A stretch of 64,000 nucleotides of DNA, taken from contig NZ_BBWH01000002.1 of the NCBI RefSeq assembly GCF_001463705.1, forward strand, positions 1-64,000, in the 5' to 3' direction. Under the pieces are notes generated by a model, which searched no databases, was not told where the DNA came from, and saw only the letters and a program-made list of their open reading frames with translations. The number at the start of each line of letters is the position of its first letter. Position 1 is the stretch's first letter. The position numbers were made by a program, and so were the translations under genes. Below are positions 44,901-54,613 of this stretch, one piece after another. Origin of the DNA: Aureimonas sp. AU12 (lineage in GTDB: Bacteria; Pseudomonadota; Alphaproteobacteria; Rhizobiales; Rhizobiaceae).

Positions 44901-46293
44901 CGATGGTCTTCCCGCCGCGCACGCGATAGGTCGGCTCATACATCGTGACGAGTTCTTCGGCAGCGGTCGGATGCACCGCCATGGTGCGGTCGAAGTCGTC
45001 TTTCGTCAGACGGGCCTTGACGCAGATGCCGAGGACCTGCGCCAGCTCGCCGGCATCCGGCCCCAGCACATGGGCGCCGACGACGACGCGCGTTGCCGCA
45101 TCGACCACGAGCTTCATCAGCATCGTCTCGTCGCGCCCGGTCAGCGTATGGCGCATCGGCTTGAAGCTCGTCCGGTAAACCTCCAACTCCTCGAAGCGCT
45201 TGGCCGCCTCGGTCTCGGTGAGACCGACCGTGCCGATCTCGGGATGCGAAAAGACCGCGGTCGGCACCGTCTCGATGTCCGGCTTCGTCGGGCGGTCAAG
45301 GAACACAGTGTCGACGAAGCACATCGCTTCGTGGATCGCGACGGGGGTCAGCTGCAGCCGGTTGGTGATGTCGCCGATGGCCCAGATGCCGTCCGCGGTG
45401 GTCTTCGAATGGTCGTCGATCCGCACCGCGCCCTTCTCGTCGAGTTCGACGCCCGCCGCCTCGCATCCGAGGTTCAGCGTGTTGGGCAGGCGGCCGACCG
45501 CCAGCATCACCTGATCGGCGTCCAGCGACCCACCGCTTTTGAGCTTCGCGGTGAGCCGCCCGTCAGGCGTCCGCTCGACGCCGGTCAGCGTATCGTTGCA
45601 GAGAATGCGGATGCCGCGCTTTTCCATCGAGGTGTGCAGGGTCTGCCGCAGGTCGTCGTCGAAGCCGCCGAGGATCTCCGTGCCGCGATAGACGAGCGTG
45701 ACCCGCGAGCCGAGGCCGGCGAAGATGTTCGCGAACTCGACCGCGATATAGCCCCCGCCGAGAATGACGATTTCACCGGGTAGCTGCTCCAGATGGAACG
45801 CCTCGTTCGACGTGATGCAGAGCTCGGCCCCCGGCAGGTCCGCAAAGGGATTGGCCCGCCCGCCGGCGGCAATCAGGATGCGCTCGGCCGTCACCACCGT
45901 GTCGGTCTTCAGCAGTCGGACCGCGTGCGGCCCCTCGATCACGGCCCGCGACTCGAAGATCTCGGCTCCCGACCGGTCGAGGTTGCGGCGATAGACGCCT
46001 TCGAGCCGATCGATCTCGCGATCCTTCGCAGCAATCAACTTGGCCCAGTCGAACGAGCGTTCGCCGACCGTCCAACCGTAGCCGGCGGCATCCTCGAAGG
46101 TCTCGGAGAATTGCGACGCGTAGACGAGGAGCTTCTTCGGCACGCAACCCCGAATGACGCAGGTGCCCCCGTAGCGATACTCTTCGGCGATGCCGACCCT
46201 GCGCCCGAGCGCTGCGGTGCGCCGCGCCGCCCGCACGCCGCCGGAGCCGCCGCCGATGACGAAGAGATCGTAGTCGAACGCACGCGTGGCCAA
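44893..46293 (-). CDS. gor: glutathione-disulfide reductase
   Basis: This 466-residue flavoprotein reduces glutathione disulphide with NADPH. It has the FAD site VIGGGSGG, the redox-active pair in GGTCVIRGCVPKK (about 37-49), a second Rossmann GGGYIAVEFA, and the C-terminal VHPTAAEE with the active-site His/Glu. The chosen start is TTG at 46293, eight bases after GGAG; the ATG 17 codons earlier lies within a terminator-like hairpin and adds residues unlike the family. Confidence 0.93.
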   Translation of the reverse strand: MATRAFDYDLFVIGGGSGGVRAARRTAALGRRVGIAEEYRYGGTCVIRGCVPKKLLVYASQFSETFEDAAGYGWTVGERSFDWAKLIAAKDREIDRLEGVYRRNLDRSGAEIFESRAVIEGPHAVRLLKTDTVVTAERILIAAGGRANPFADLPGAELCITSNEAFHLEQLPGEIVILGGGYIAVEFANIFAGLGSRVTLVYRGTEILGGFDDDLRQTLHTSMEKRGIRILCNDTLTGVERTPDGRLTAKLKSGGSLDADQVMLAVGRLPNTLNLGCEAAGVELDEKGAVRIDDHSKTTADGIWAIGDITNRLQLTPVAIHEAMCFVDTVFLDRPTKPDIETVPTAVFSHPEIGTVGLTETEAAKRFEELEVYRTSFKPMRHTLTGRDETMLMKLVVDAATRVVVGAHVLGPDAGELAQVLGICVKARLTKDDFDRTMAVHPTAAEELVTMYEPTYRVRGGKTIDD

Positions 46294-46313
46294 GGTCGCA
46301 TCTCCATCAAGCG

Positions 46314-46340
46314 AAAGGGCGACCCGTAGGCCGCCCTTTT
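46314..46340 (-). terminator. terminator-like hairpin between the DUF2059 and gor genes
   Basis: An 8-bp stem (46314-46321 with 46332-46339) with a 10-base loop lies 29 bases past the DUF2059 stop. The U-tract is short and lies within the stem (CCCUUUC), so termination may be partial and allow read-through to gor. Confidence 0.5.
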
Positions 46341-46368
46341 CCATCTTATAGCGCGAAAACGAAACGCG

Positions 46369-46905
46369 TCACTGGGTCGTGGTCGGTGCCGCGGCGGCTG
46401 CGGCGTTCGGCGCCATCTTGGCCATGGCGTTGATCGCGGAGGCGCGCAGATCGCGCACGATGCCGTTCGACCAGACGTCGGCCGCGGCCATCATCTCGCG
46501 CGACGCGGTCGGTCCCTGCTGGATCAGCTTGCGACCGGCCTCGGACTTGTAGAACTCGGCAATCTCGCGAAGCTCCTGCTCGGTAAAGAGCTTGGCGTAG
46601 ATGCGGGCGATCTCGTTCTCGAGCGCACCGCGGCGCGGCGCGAGCGCGATCGCGCTCTCGTCGACCATGTCGGAGATCTGGCTCTGGAGATCCGGGTTGT
46701 TGACGATCAGCTCGGCCTTGATCTGCGTCGCGGCGTTGAGAAGGATCTGGTCGAACTGCTCGGTCGTATCGATCGAATCGACGGCCTCACGCGCCGCCGC
46801 CAGATGCGACGGGCTGGCGTCCTGGGCCAGGGCAGGCGCGGCCGACAGGCCGGCGACGGCCACGGTAGCCAACATTGCACGACGCAGCATTTCGCTGAGA
46901 GCCAT
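46369..46905 (-). CDS. DUF2059 domain-containing exported protein
   Basis: This 178-residue protein has a signal peptide (MALSEMLRRAML..., cleavage near ALA-QDA) and a helical DUF2059 domain that includes FTEQELREIAEFYKSEAGRK. It should be periplasmic. The function of the family is unknown. The ATG at 46905 follows GGAGAAAG and is preferred to longer starts that would remove the signal peptide from the N terminus. Confidence 0.9.
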   Translation of the reverse strand: MALSEMLRRAMLATVAVAGLSAAPALAQDASPSHLAAAREAVDSIDTTEQFDQILLNAATQIKAELIVNNPDLQSQISDMVDESAIALAPRRGALENEIARIYAKLFTEQELREIAEFYKSEAGRKLIQQGPTASREMMAAADVWSNGIVRDLRASAINAMAKMAPNAAAAAAPTTTQ

Positions 46906-46996
46906 CAAGGGTCTTTCTCCATCCATTTCGATCGACGGGAGGTCGGTGCTTCCCGTGCCAAACTCCGCCCCGGCCCGCAAGCCCCTCCGGCGTCTG

Positions 46997-47692
46997 TCAT
47001 CCGGCGTCCAGCACTTCGATGCCGTCCGTGCCGGCCAGGATCACGGTGCTCGCCAGACCGAGGAACAGGCCGTGCTCGACCACGCCCGGAATCGCATGCA
47101 GGGCTGCCGACAGCGCTTCTGGATCGGGAATGCGGCCAAATGATGCGTCGATGATAAGGTGCCCGCCGTCGGTGATGAAAGGGTCGTCCCCGGTCTTGCG
47201 CAGCCGCAGCTCGCCGGACAGGCCGACAAGTGCGGCGGCCCGCTCGACCGCCAGCAAGGTCGACACGATGCCGAAGCCGTTGACCTCGATCGGCAACGGG
47301 AAGGCTCCGAGCGTCGCCACCTTCTTCGAAGCATCGGCGATCACCAGCATGCGGGCCGAGGCAGCCGCGACGATCTTCTCGCGCAGCAGTGCACCGCCGC
47401 CGCCCTTGATCAATCGGAAGGCGGGATCGACCTCGTCGGTGCCGTCGATCGTCAGGTCCAGTTCCGGCAGATCCTCGAGCGTCGCCAGCGGCACGCCGCA
47501 ATCGCGGCAGAGCGCGGCCGTGCGCTCCGAGGTCGGCACGCCCACGATGCGGAGCCCCCCGGTGATGCGCTCGCCCAGCACCCGCACGAACGCCTCGGCG
47601 GTCGAGCCGGATCCGATGCCGAGGCGCATGCCGCTCTCGACCCGTCCGACGGCCTCCTTGGCCACCCGCTGCTTCAAAGCCTGAGCGTCCAT
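46997..47692 (-). CDS. rpiA: ribose-5-phosphate isomerase A
   Basis: This 231-residue enzyme interconverts ribose 5-phosphate and ribulose 5-phosphate. It has the [12 protein letters not shown] phosphate loop (about 25-36), TIDGTDEVD with the catalytic aspartates (about 80-88), [11 protein letters not shown] (about 94-104, with the catalytic Glu) and ITDGGH. Length is typical. It is divergent from the phosphoglycolate phosphatase gene. Confidence 0.97.
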   Translation of the reverse strand: MDAQALKQRVAKEAVGRVESGMRLGIGSGSTAEAFVRVLGERITGGLRIVGVPTSERTAALCRDCGVPLATLEDLPELDLTIDGTDEVDPAFRLIKGGGGALLREKIVAAASARMLVIADASKKVATLGAFPLPIEVNGFGIVSTLLAVERAAALVGLSGELRLRKTGDDPFITDGGHLIIDASFGRIPDPEALSAALHAIPGVVEHGLFLGLASTVILAGTDGIEVLDAG

Positions 47693-47935
47693 AGCCGTTC
47701 CCCCTTCGGTGACCTCCCGACGCGTCTACCGCATCGGCAGATGAACGCAACCGCCTATCGAGACGCTCCACATCGCCGGCCCGTCTCGTCGATAAGGATT
47801 TCTTGGCGATTGACCCCGCAGACTGTGACTCGAATGCGCCACGGCCGGACAGAAGCGAAGGGCACGGCCTTCGCGCGAGCGGGTTCGCACGCCTTTGCCT
47901 TGACCTCTTCCCTGCCCCAGACAAAGTCCGAAGCC

Positions 47936-48718
47936 ATGAGCGCTGTCCGCCCCCTTCGCAATGTCGCCTCGTCCGCAACCGTCAGGGCGAACCGCGCTCT
48001 GCCGGAGATCGAGACGTTCGCGTCCCGCTCGCCTCTCGTGGTCTTCGACCTCGACGGCACGCTGGTCGACACGGCCCCTGATCTCGCAGCCAGCCTCAAC
48101 CACTGCTGTGATACGGCGGACCTTCCCGTCAGCACGCTCAACGCGGTGCGTGTCGACGCGGGCCGCGGCGCGCAGGCCATGCTCCGGGCCGCTTATGCAC
48201 GAGCGGGCCGCGAACTTTCGGCTGTCGAGTTGGCCGATCAGACGGAGCGTTTCCTCGGCTATTACCGAGCCAACATCGCCGTCCATTCGCAGCTCTATCC
48301 CGGCGCCCTCGAAGCTCTCGACCGTCTGGCCCGATCGGGCGCCCGGCTCGCCGTCTGCACGAACAAGACGGAGGCGCTGGCCGTCCGCCTGCTCGACGCG
48401 TTGCAACTGTCCGATCGGTTCGCCGCCATCTGCGGCGCCGACACGTTCTCCGGTCGCAAGCCTGATCCGGTCCACCTGCTCGGCACGATCGCCCGAGCGG
48501 GCAGCGACCTGCGCTCGACCGTCATGATCGGCGACAGCGCAACCGACATGGACGCCGCACGCCGGGTCGGCATTCCAGCGGTTCTCGTCACCTTCGGCTA
48601 CGACACGGGACCGTCCGTCCGCCAGATCGCCGACGCCGCGATCGAGCGCTACGACGACCTCGACGTCGACCTTCTCTCCCGTCTTTTCGACGATCGCCAC
48701 GAATTTCGTGCGATCTGA
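47936..48718 (+). CDS. gph: phosphoglycolate phosphatase (HAD family)
   Basis: This 260-residue HAD phosphatase has motif I VFDLDGTLVDT (about 36-46), motif II in CTNKTE, motif III Lys in GRKPDP and motif IV GDSATDMDAA. It resembles Gph, which removes 2-phosphoglycolate formed by DNA repair or oxygenation. The N terminus is about 30 residues longer than usual; the ATG at 47936 is the first reasonable start, and a shorter form starting inside this extension is possible. Other HAD substrates cannot be excluded. Confidence 0.85.
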   Translation: MSAVRPLRNVASSATVRANRALPEIETFASRSPLVVFDLDGTLVDTAPDLAASLNHCCDTADLPVSTLNAVRVDAGRGAQAMLRAAYARAGRELSAVELADQTERFLGYYRANIAVHSQLYPGALEALDRLARSGARLAVCTNKTEALAVRLLDALQLSDRFAAICGADTFSGRKPDPVHLLGTIARAGSDLRSTVMIGDSATDMDAARRVGIPAVLVTFGYDTGPSVRQIADAAIERYDDLDVDLLSRLFDDRHEFRAI

Positions 48719-48763
48719 ACGCCGGCTGCCATGCATTTTTCGAAGGCAAGCACGGCCACGCGA

Positions 48764-48792
48764 TTGACGCCGAGAGGGATTCGGCCCTATAG
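48764..48792 (+). promoter_or_regulatory. sigma-70 promoter of tRNA-Val
   Basis: TTGACG at 48764-48769 and CTATAG at 48787-48792 are separated by exactly 17 bp, close to the alphaproteobacterial consensus CTTGAC-N17-CTATAT. The expected start site near 48799 lies about 30 bases upstream of the tRNA. Confidence 0.78.
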
Positions 48793-48829
48793 CACCGTCA
48801 TCCGCCGCTGATCATTCCAGACGGCCAGC

Positions 48830-48904
48830 GGGCGCGTAGCTCAGCGGGAGAGCACCTCGTTCACACCGAGGGGGTCACAGGTTCGATCCCTGTCGCGCCC
48901 ACCA
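48830..48904 (+). tRNA. tRNA-Val (anticodon CAC)
   Basis: The acceptor stem GGGCGCG/CGCGCCC pairs fully. The D-loop AGCTCAGCGGGAGAGC, anticodon stem CCTCG/CGAGG around loop TTCACAC (anticodon CAC) and T-arm GGTTCGATCC are all present. The 3' CCA is encoded. It reads the valine codon GUG. Confidence 0.96.
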
Positions 48905-49174
48905 TTTTCTGATAATCCAAGACGTCGCATACCATCTCTGAAGATGAATCACGGGTCAGCCCTTGAGAGGGTCTGGCCAGTACGCGATCATATCCGTCCG
49001 ATCCAACATGCACGTCATCAGGCGATACGTGACGCCAGCGCTCCCAACATCCTGCACCGACGGGGCGACCGATCCCATGCGTTGACTTGCCTCAGTGGGC
49101 GCGTCAGGTACGGTCGCTGCAAGGCTCGACCAATCAGCACATGGCATTCGACATGCCCAAGCCCATGGATGACG

Positions 49175-49948
49175 ATGCCACGACCGATGCGCTCGATCGC
49201 CTTCCTCGCCAGCGAGACCTTCGAGGCGCAGGAAGCGTTTCACCGGCTGCAGTCACTCTACCCGACGAGCGATGCTGAGACCGCCGACGTTGTGGTCGCG
49301 CTCGGTGGTGACGGCTTCATGCTGCAGGTGCTTCACCGCTTCATGGACACGGGCAAGCCGATCTACGGGATGAACAAGGGAACGATCGGGTTCCTGATGA
49401 ACGATTACCGCGAGGGCGACCTGATCGAGCGCGTGAACCGCGCCGTCGAGAACGAGATCCGGCCCCTCACGATGACGGCGGTGGACGAGGACGGGCTCAG
49501 CCACTCGGCGCTCGCGATCAACGAGGTCGCGCTGTTCCGCCAGTCCTATCAGGCCGCACGCCTCAAAATCTCGATCGACGGGAAGGTGCGTCTCGAAGAG
49601 CTGGTCTGCGACGGCGTTCTCGTCGCGACTCCGACGGGCTCGACGGCCTACAACCTGTCCGCTCAAGGACCGATCATTCCGATCGACGCGCCGCTCCTGG
49701 CCTTGACCCCCGTCAGCGCGTTCCGTCCGCGGCGCTGGCGCGGTGCCCTCCTGTCGAACCGCCAGACGGTGGATATCGAAGTGTTGGAGGCCGACAAGCG
49801 ACCGGTGAACGCAGTCGCCGATCACCGCGAGGTGAAGTCGGTCCGCCATATCCGAATCTGCGAATCGAAGGACCTGCGCAGTCTCGTCCTCTTCGACCCC
49901 GAACATTCCTGGGACGAGCGGATTCTGGCCGAGCAGTTCCGCTACTGA
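49175..49948 (+). CDS. nadK: NAD kinase
   Basis: This approximately 257-residue enzyme phosphorylates NAD to NADP. It has the [10 protein letters not shown] motif (GGDG, about residue 42), [15 protein letters not shown]-like AINEVALFR and the [16 protein letters not shown] segment. The exact start is uncertain: ATGs at 49169, 49175 and 49190 are in frame just before SIAFLAS, and none has a strong ribosome-binding site. Longer starts upstream are not NadK-like. The stop abuts the stop of the convergent DUF2336 gene. Confidence 0.94.
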   Translation: MPRPMRSIAFLASETFEAQEAFHRLQSLYPTSDAETADVVVALGGDGFMLQVLHRFMDTGKPIYGMNKGTIGFLMNDYREGDLIERVNRAVENEIRPLTMTAVDEDGLSHSALAINEVALFRQSYQAARLKISIDGKVRLEELVCDGVLVATPTGSTAYNLSAQGPIIPIDAPLLALTPVSAFRPRRWRGALLSNRQTVDIEVLEADKRPVNAVADHREVKSVRHIRICESKDLRSLVLFDPEHSWDERILAEQFRY

Positions 49949-51088
49949 TCAGGCCGCGAGATAGTGCGCGGTGCGGTGGCGTGTCGTCATCCGCTGCGTC
50001 TCGCTGGCGAGACGATGCAGGAGCACGCCGAGTTCCTCGAACTGCGGTCCGTTGTCCGCACGGCGATAGCTGAGCACCACTCGCTCCATCACGGTGGCCG
50101 CGACGTCGGCACGGTCGAGGTCGTCGCTCCATGCCATGTCCCGCCAGACACGCACGGCACTGAGCAAAAGTGGCACGACGGCGAGCGGTAGCCCGGCCGC
50201 CGAGGTCAGGGCCGCAAAGGCGGGTTCGCGTGCCTCGGCCACGATGGCCCGAACGCGCATTGCGGGCACGGCCGACAGGCGCGCCAGCGAGGACGCGAAG
50301 AGATCGATGCGTCCGCTGCACACGGCTCTGACGAGGACCGCGGTGTTCAGCTGGCCGCTGGCGCGCAGATGCTCGACGAAGGGCGCGAGATCCTCCGGCG
50401 TCAGAAGATCGATCAGCGACGCTGTCGCCTGCTCCGCGACATCCTCGCGCAGATGCGCGAGACGCACCGCGCCGGTGGCATTGCGGACAAAGTCCGATCC
50501 GCACAGGGCATCGCCGAGCCGGAGCAGCAGCGCATGGCGCATGGCCGCCGGCAGGTCGTCCCGCTGCAGGAGAGCGTTGCGGATGCGGGGGTGGTCCGCG
50601 AACTCAGCGGCGAGCGTTCGAAGCGTCTCTGACGGGAGATCCCCGTCCGCGTTCCCTGCGAGCTCGAGACAGACCTCGGCGTCGCTGGTGGCGACGAGAG
50701 CCTGTGCCGTTCGTTCGTCGAGGTTTGGGCGACGGGCGATCGCCACGCGGAGCGCCGTGCTCCCTTGGCGCACGAGCGCAACGAGATCGTCCGGCGACAG
50801 GAGCGGCGACTTCTCGGCGACACCGACAGCCACCTCGTCGACATCGTTTGCCAGGGTTCGAACGAGTTGGCGAGACACGAGGTCGGACGCTTCTACGTAG
50901 TCGGCGATCGTCCGGCGAACGCGGGGCGACGGATCGTCGAGAGCGAAGATCAGTGCGGCCTCGGCCTGGCGGATCTCGGTAGGAAGAAACTTGCGGCCCA
51001 CGACGGCATCCGCCAGCAAAGCGACGCCCGAGCAGCGCTCGGCCGTATTGGCCGTCTCGCACCATTTGACGAAGTGTTGAGCAAGCAT
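49949..51088 (-). CDS. DUF2336 domain-containing protein
   Basis: This 379-residue soluble protein is almost entirely alpha-helical with HEAT-like repeats (for example the segment RVRRTIADYVEASDLVSRQL followed by similar units), matching DUF2336, an alphaproteobacterial family of unknown function sometimes linked to signalling. No catalytic motif is visible. The ATG at 51088 is the most plausible start. The gene ends exactly next to the nadK stop. Confidence 0.86.
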   Translation of the reverse strand: MLAQHFVKWCETANTAERCSGVALLADAVVGRKFLPTEIRQAEAALIFALDDPSPRVRRTIADYVEASDLVSRQLVRTLANDVDEVAVGVAEKSPLLSPDDLVALVRQGSTALRVAIARRPNLDERTAQALVATSDAEVCLELAGNADGDLPSETLRTLAAEFADHPRIRNALLQRDDLPAAMRHALLLRLGDALCGSDFVRNATGAVRLAHLREDVAEQATASLIDLLTPEDLAPFVEHLRASGQLNTAVLVRAVCSGRIDLFASSLARLSAVPAMRVRAIVAEAREPAFAALTSAAGLPLAVVPLLLSAVRVWRDMAWSDDLDRADVAATVMERVVLSYRRADNGPQFEELGVLLHRLASETQRMTTRHRTAHYLAA

Positions 51089-51493
51089 GGGCGGCCCCGG
51101 AACCGGCAACGATCTGCCGTCTCCATTCCTGCCATGCAATCCTTTAGGAAGCGTTCACCACGTCTTCGAACGATCCCTTCATCATAGACCGCGAGTGTCG
51201 TCTGTCAGAAGGTCTTCAAGGCGATGGCGAGCCCATGCCGATTGTTGGTCCGGAGCGGCGACCATCGAGCGAGCGGGATCCATCTCCTATCGTTCCAGAG
51301 TTGATCATCGCTCATGCACGGCGCCGCAGCGCTCAGGCTGCCGCCCAACTCGTAGGCATCGACGACGACGGGTTGAACTCCGCGCTGGACCTCGGAGGTG
51401 CCAAGGCTGACGTGGCATCAGCTTCGACCTTCTATCCGTCATCAAGGGCGGTCGGGCCCCGAGGACCCGACCGCCAAGTTCTGTCGGGCCGTC
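51089..51493. other. 405-bp region, no confirmed gene
   Basis: The stretch lies upstream of the DUF2336 gene and downstream of the HU gene. An open frame at 51235-51522 on the plus strand could encode 95 residues with a helix-like middle (PELIIAHARRRSAQAAAQ), but it has only a weak ribosome-binding site and runs through the HU terminator hairpin into the HU gene. I do not treat it as a supported gene. No strong promoter was recognised. Confidence 0.35.
51447..51475 (-). terminator. hairpin after the HU gene
   Basis: A perfect 10-bp GC stem (51447-51456 with 51466-51475) with a nine-base loop lies 18 bases past the HU stop. The following leftward sequence is CUUGAUG, so there is no real U-tract. 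It may terminate weakly or stabilise the HU mRNA 3' end. Confidence 0.5.
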
Positions 51494-51775
51494 TCAGCCC
51501 TTTGTGTTCACGGCGTCCTTGAGGCCCTTGCCGGGCGCGAACTTCGGCACGTTGCGGGCCGGAATATCAACTTCCGCACCAGTGGACGGGTTACGGCCCT
51601 TCGAGGCGGCGCGGTGCGAAACCGAGAAGGTGCCGAAGCCGACGAGGCGAACGTCGTCGCCCTTCGCCATCGCGTCCTGCAGCGCCTCGAACACCGCATC
51701 GACGGCGCTGGTGGCGTCCTGCTTCGACAGGCTCGACTTTTCGGCGACCGCCGAGACCAGCTCGTTCTTGTTCAT
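51494..51775 (-). CDS. HU family DNA-binding protein
   Basis: This 93-residue nucleoid protein begins MNKNELVSAVAEKSSL and has the HU beta-arm signature GRNPSTGAEVDIPA (about 60-73). It binds and bends DNA as a dimer. The ATG at 51775 follows GGAGAG. It lies 164 bp downstream of lon on the same strand, the common lon-hup arrangement, with a terminator in between. Confidence 0.96.
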   Translation of the reverse strand: MNKNELVSAVAEKSSLSKQDATSAVDAVFEALQDAMAKGDDVRLVGFGTFSVSHRAASKGRNPSTGAEVDIPARNVPKFAPGKGLKDAVNTKG

Positions 51776-51890
51776 GCGTTCTCTCCAAACCTGAGGGCGT
51801 CTTGCGACCCGGGGCGTCACGATGATCAAAAGACCGCCGACGTTCAAGGATGAGATGCGCGAAAAGCCGAGAAAACAAGCCTTCCAAACC

Positions 51891-51917
51891 AAAAATGCCG
51901 CCCCGAAGGGCGGCATT
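51891..51917 (-). terminator. intrinsic terminator of lon
   Basis: A perfect 10-bp stem (51894-51903 with 51908-51917) closes a CGAA loop and is followed leftward by UUUUU (51891-51895). It lies 22 bases after the lon stop. Confidence 0.9.
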
Positions 51918-51939
51918 CCCAGATTTTTCGAGGTCGGGA

Positions 51940-54363
51940 TCAGTGTGCGACGGCCGAAGCCTGATCGTCGCCCGAGTCGCGAATCGGAACGACCTCGTCC
52001 GATTCGGTCCACTCGATCGCTTCCGGCATGCGCACGAATGCATGCTGGAGCACCTCGCCCATCCGCGAGACCGGCACGATCTCCAGAGCGTTCTTCACGT
52101 TGTCCGGGATGTCCACCAGATCCTTGGCGTTCTCCTCAGGAATCAGAACCTTCGTCATCCCACCGCGCAGAGCGGCCAGCAACTTCTCCTTCAGACCGCC
52201 GATCGGCAGCACCCTTCCCCGCAACGTGATCTCGCCGGTCATGGCGATATCACGCCGCACGGGTATGCCCGTCATCACCGAGATGATCGCCGTGGCCATC
52301 GCGACACCCGCAGACGGACCATCCTTCGGCGTCGCGCCTTCGGGGACGTGAACGTGGATGTCGCGCTTGTCGAACAGCGGCGGCTTGATGCCGTACTCGA
52401 TAGCGCGGCTCCGCACGTAGGACGCGGCGGCGGAGATCGACTCCTTCATCACGTCCTTGAGGTTGCCCGTCACCGTCATCTTGCCCTTGCCGGGCATCAT
52501 CACGCCTTCGATCGTGAGCAACTCGCCGCCGACCTCGGTCCAAGCCAGACCCGTCACCACGCCGACCTGATCCTCGGCCTCGGCCTCACCGTAACGATAC
52601 TTCGTTACACCGAGATAGTCGGCCAGATTGGCGGCGGTCACCGCCACGGACGTCACTTCGCCCTTGAGGATCTGCGTGACGGCCTTGCGCCCGAGCTTCA
52701 TCAACTCGCGTTCGTAGGACCGCACGCCCGCCTCGCGGGTGTAGCGACGCGCGATCTCGCGCAGCGCATCTTCGGAGACCGAGAACTCCTCGGGACGAAG
52801 GGCGTGATCGCGGATCGTCTTCGGCAGCAGATGCCGCTTCGCGATCTCGATCTTCTCGTCCTCGGTGTAGCCCGCGATCCGTATGATCTCCATCCGGTCC
52901 ATGAGCGGCCCTGGGATGTTCAGCGTGTTCGCGGTGGTCACGAACATGGTCGCCGAGAGATCGTACTCGACCTCAAGATAGTGATCCATGAACGTTGCGT
53001 TCTGCTCGGGATCGAGAACCTCGAGCAGGGCCGACGAGGGATCGCCGCGGAAGTCCTGGCCCATCTTGTCGATCTCGTCGAGCAGGAAGAGCGGGTTGGA
53101 CCGCTTCGCCTTCTTCAACGACTGGATCACCTTGCCCGGCATAGAGCCGATGTAGGTGCGGCGATGCCCGCGGATCTCCGCCTCGTCGCGCACACCGCCG
53201 AGCGCCATACGAACGTACTCACGTCCGGTGGCACGCGCGATCGACTTGGCGAGCGAGGTCTTGCCGACGCCGGGAGGACCGACGAGGCAGAGGATCGGAC
53301 CCTTCAGCTTCGACTGGCGGCTCTGGACGGCGAGATACTCGATGATCCGCTCCTTCACCTTATCGAGGCCGTAATGCTCCTCGTCGAGGATCGCTTCAGC
53401 CTTCTTCAGGTCGATCTTGATCTTCGACGGCTTGCCCCAGGGCAGGCCGAGCAGCCAGTCGAGGTAGTTGCGCACGACGGTGGCCTCGGCCGACATCGGG
53501 CTCATCTGCTTCAGCTTCTTCAGCTCGCCGGCGGCCTTTTCCTTGGCCTCCTTCGACAGCTTCGTCTTGCCGATGCGTTCCTCGATCTCGGCGATTTCGT
53601 CGCGGCCTTCCTCGCCGTCGCCGAGTTCCTTCTGGATCGCCTTCATCTGTTCGTTGAGATAGTACTCGCGCTGCGTCTTCTCCATCTGCCGCTTGACGCG
53701 CGAGCGAATGCGCTTCTCCACCTGGAGCACCGAGATCTCGGCCTCCATGAAGCCCAGCGCACGCTCGAGACGCTCGCGGACGCTGACGATGCCCAGCATC
53801 TCCTGCTTCTCGACGATCTTGATCGCGAGATGCGAGGCGACGGTGTCGGCCAGCTTCGAATAGTCGTCGATCTGCCCTGCGGCGCCCACGACTTCCGGCG
53901 AGATCTTCTTGTTGAGCTTAACGTAGTTCTCAAACTCCGAGATCACCGAACGCGCCAGCGCCTCGACCTCGACGGGGTCGTCTTCCGCATCGGGAACGAC
54001 GACGGCCGAGGCTTCGTGCCATTCGGTGCGCTCGGTGAAAGCCGAGATCCGGGCGCGTGACACGCCCTCGACGAGAACCTTCACGGTTCCGTCGGGAAGC
54101 TTGAGAAGCTGCAGGACGTTGGCGAGCGTCCCGAGGTCGTAGATCGCGTCGGGTGCGGGATCCTCGTCGCCGGCGTTCTTCTGCGTCGCCAGCAGAATCT
54201 GCTTGTCGGCGCCCATGACCTCTTCGAGCGCCTTGATCGACTTCTCGCGGCCGACGAAAAGCGGCACGATCATGTGCGGGAACACAACGATGTCGCGCAG
54301 CGGCAACACCGGATAGGGAGCGGCGGAAGTCTCGGAACCGCCTGCGGATGTCGGGTTCGACAT
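51940..54363 (-). CDS. lon: ATP-dependent protease Lon
   Basis: This 807-residue cytoplasmic protease degrades misfolded and regulatory proteins. It has the N-terminal substrate domain ([13 protein letters not shown]), an AAA+ module with Walker [13 protein letters not shown] and Walker [10 protein letters not shown], and a serine-lysine protease domain with Ser684 (KDGPSAGV) and Lys727. In alphaproteobacteria Lon removes cell-cycle proteins such as CcrM and DnaA. The ATG at 54363 follows GAAAGGA. An RpoH-type promoter lies about 90-115 bases upstream. Confidence 0.98.
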   Translation of the reverse strand: MSNPTSAGGSETSAAPYPVLPLRDIVVFPHMIVPLFVGREKSIKALEEVMGADKQILLATQKNAGDEDPAPDAIYDLGTLANVLQLLKLPDGTVKVLVEGVSRARISAFTERTEWHEASAVVVPDAEDDPVEVEALARSVISEFENYVKLNKKISPEVVGAAGQIDDYSKLADTVASHLAIKIVEKQEMLGIVSVRERLERALGFMEAEISVLQVEKRIRSRVKRQMEKTQREYYLNEQMKAIQKELGDGEEGRDEIAEIEERIGKTKLSKEAKEKAAGELKKLKQMSPMSAEATVVRNYLDWLLGLPWGKPSKIKIDLKKAEAILDEEHYGLDKVKERIIEYLAVQSRQSKLKGPILCLVGPPGVGKTSLAKSIARATGREYVRMALGGVRDEAEIRGHRRTYIGSMPGKVIQSLKKAKRSNPLFLLDEIDKMGQDFRGDPSSALLEVLDPEQNATFMDHYLEVEYDLSATMFVTTANTLNIPGPLMDRMEIIRIAGYTEDEKIEIAKRHLLPKTIRDHALRPEEFSVSEDALREIARRYTREAGVRSYERELMKLGRKAVTQILKGEVTSVAVTAANLADYLGVTKYRYGEAEAEDQVGVVTGLAWTEVGGELLTIEGVMMPGKGKMTVTGNLKDVMKESISAAASYVRSRAIEYGIKPPLFDKRDIHVHVPEGATPKDGPSAGVAMATAIISVMTGIPVRRDIAMTGEITLRGRVLPIGGLKEKLLAALRGGMTKVLIPEENAKDLVDIPDNVKNALEIVPVSRMGEVLQHAFVRMPEAIEWTESDEVVPIRDSGDDQASAVAH

Positions 54364-54447
54364 GGAAGTCCTTTCTGCGGCCTTGGCCGCCAGAGGCCCT
54401 GTCGCGCCAACCCCGAAGGCATCGACGCGAAGACCTTTTCGCACCTG

Positions 54448-54478
54448 CAATGTGGATCCTCGGGCTGGTCGGTTCAAG
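54448..54478 (-). promoter_or_regulatory. lon: RpoH (heat-shock) type promoter of lon
   Basis: On the lon strand CTTGAA (54478-54473) is followed after 17 bp by CCACATTG (54455-54448), close to the sigma-32 consensus CTTGAA-N-CCCCATNT. The start site would be near 54440, giving a leader of about 75 bases. Confidence 0.6.
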
Positions 54479-54550
54479 CCGCGGTAGCCAAGGGAGTGGC
54501 GCCTGCGATGAACAGTCCGGTCAGCTTCGGGAGCCGCGGCAAAACGAAGA

Positions 54551-54579
54551 AACCCGCCCCGGCAGTCCGGGACGGGCTT
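54551..54579 (-). terminator. intrinsic terminator of clpX
   Basis: A stem of about 10 bp (54553-54562 with 54567-54576, including one G-U pair) with a CAGT loop is followed leftward by GUUUCUUCGUUUU. It lies 35 bases past the clpX stop. Confidence 0.75.
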
Positions 54580-54613
54580 GATGGCAACTCAGTCTCGAAG
54601 GCCGGCAAATGCC

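Noticed and set aside
49087-49278. A 63-codon open frame overlapping the nadK start
   Set aside because: It overlaps conserved nadK sequence in another frame and has no family signature.
51235-51522. Possible 95-residue gene upstream of HU on the plus strand
   Set aside because: It has a weak ribosome-binding site and no family, and it would run through the HU hairpin and into the HU gene. Kept only as a note in the gap entry.
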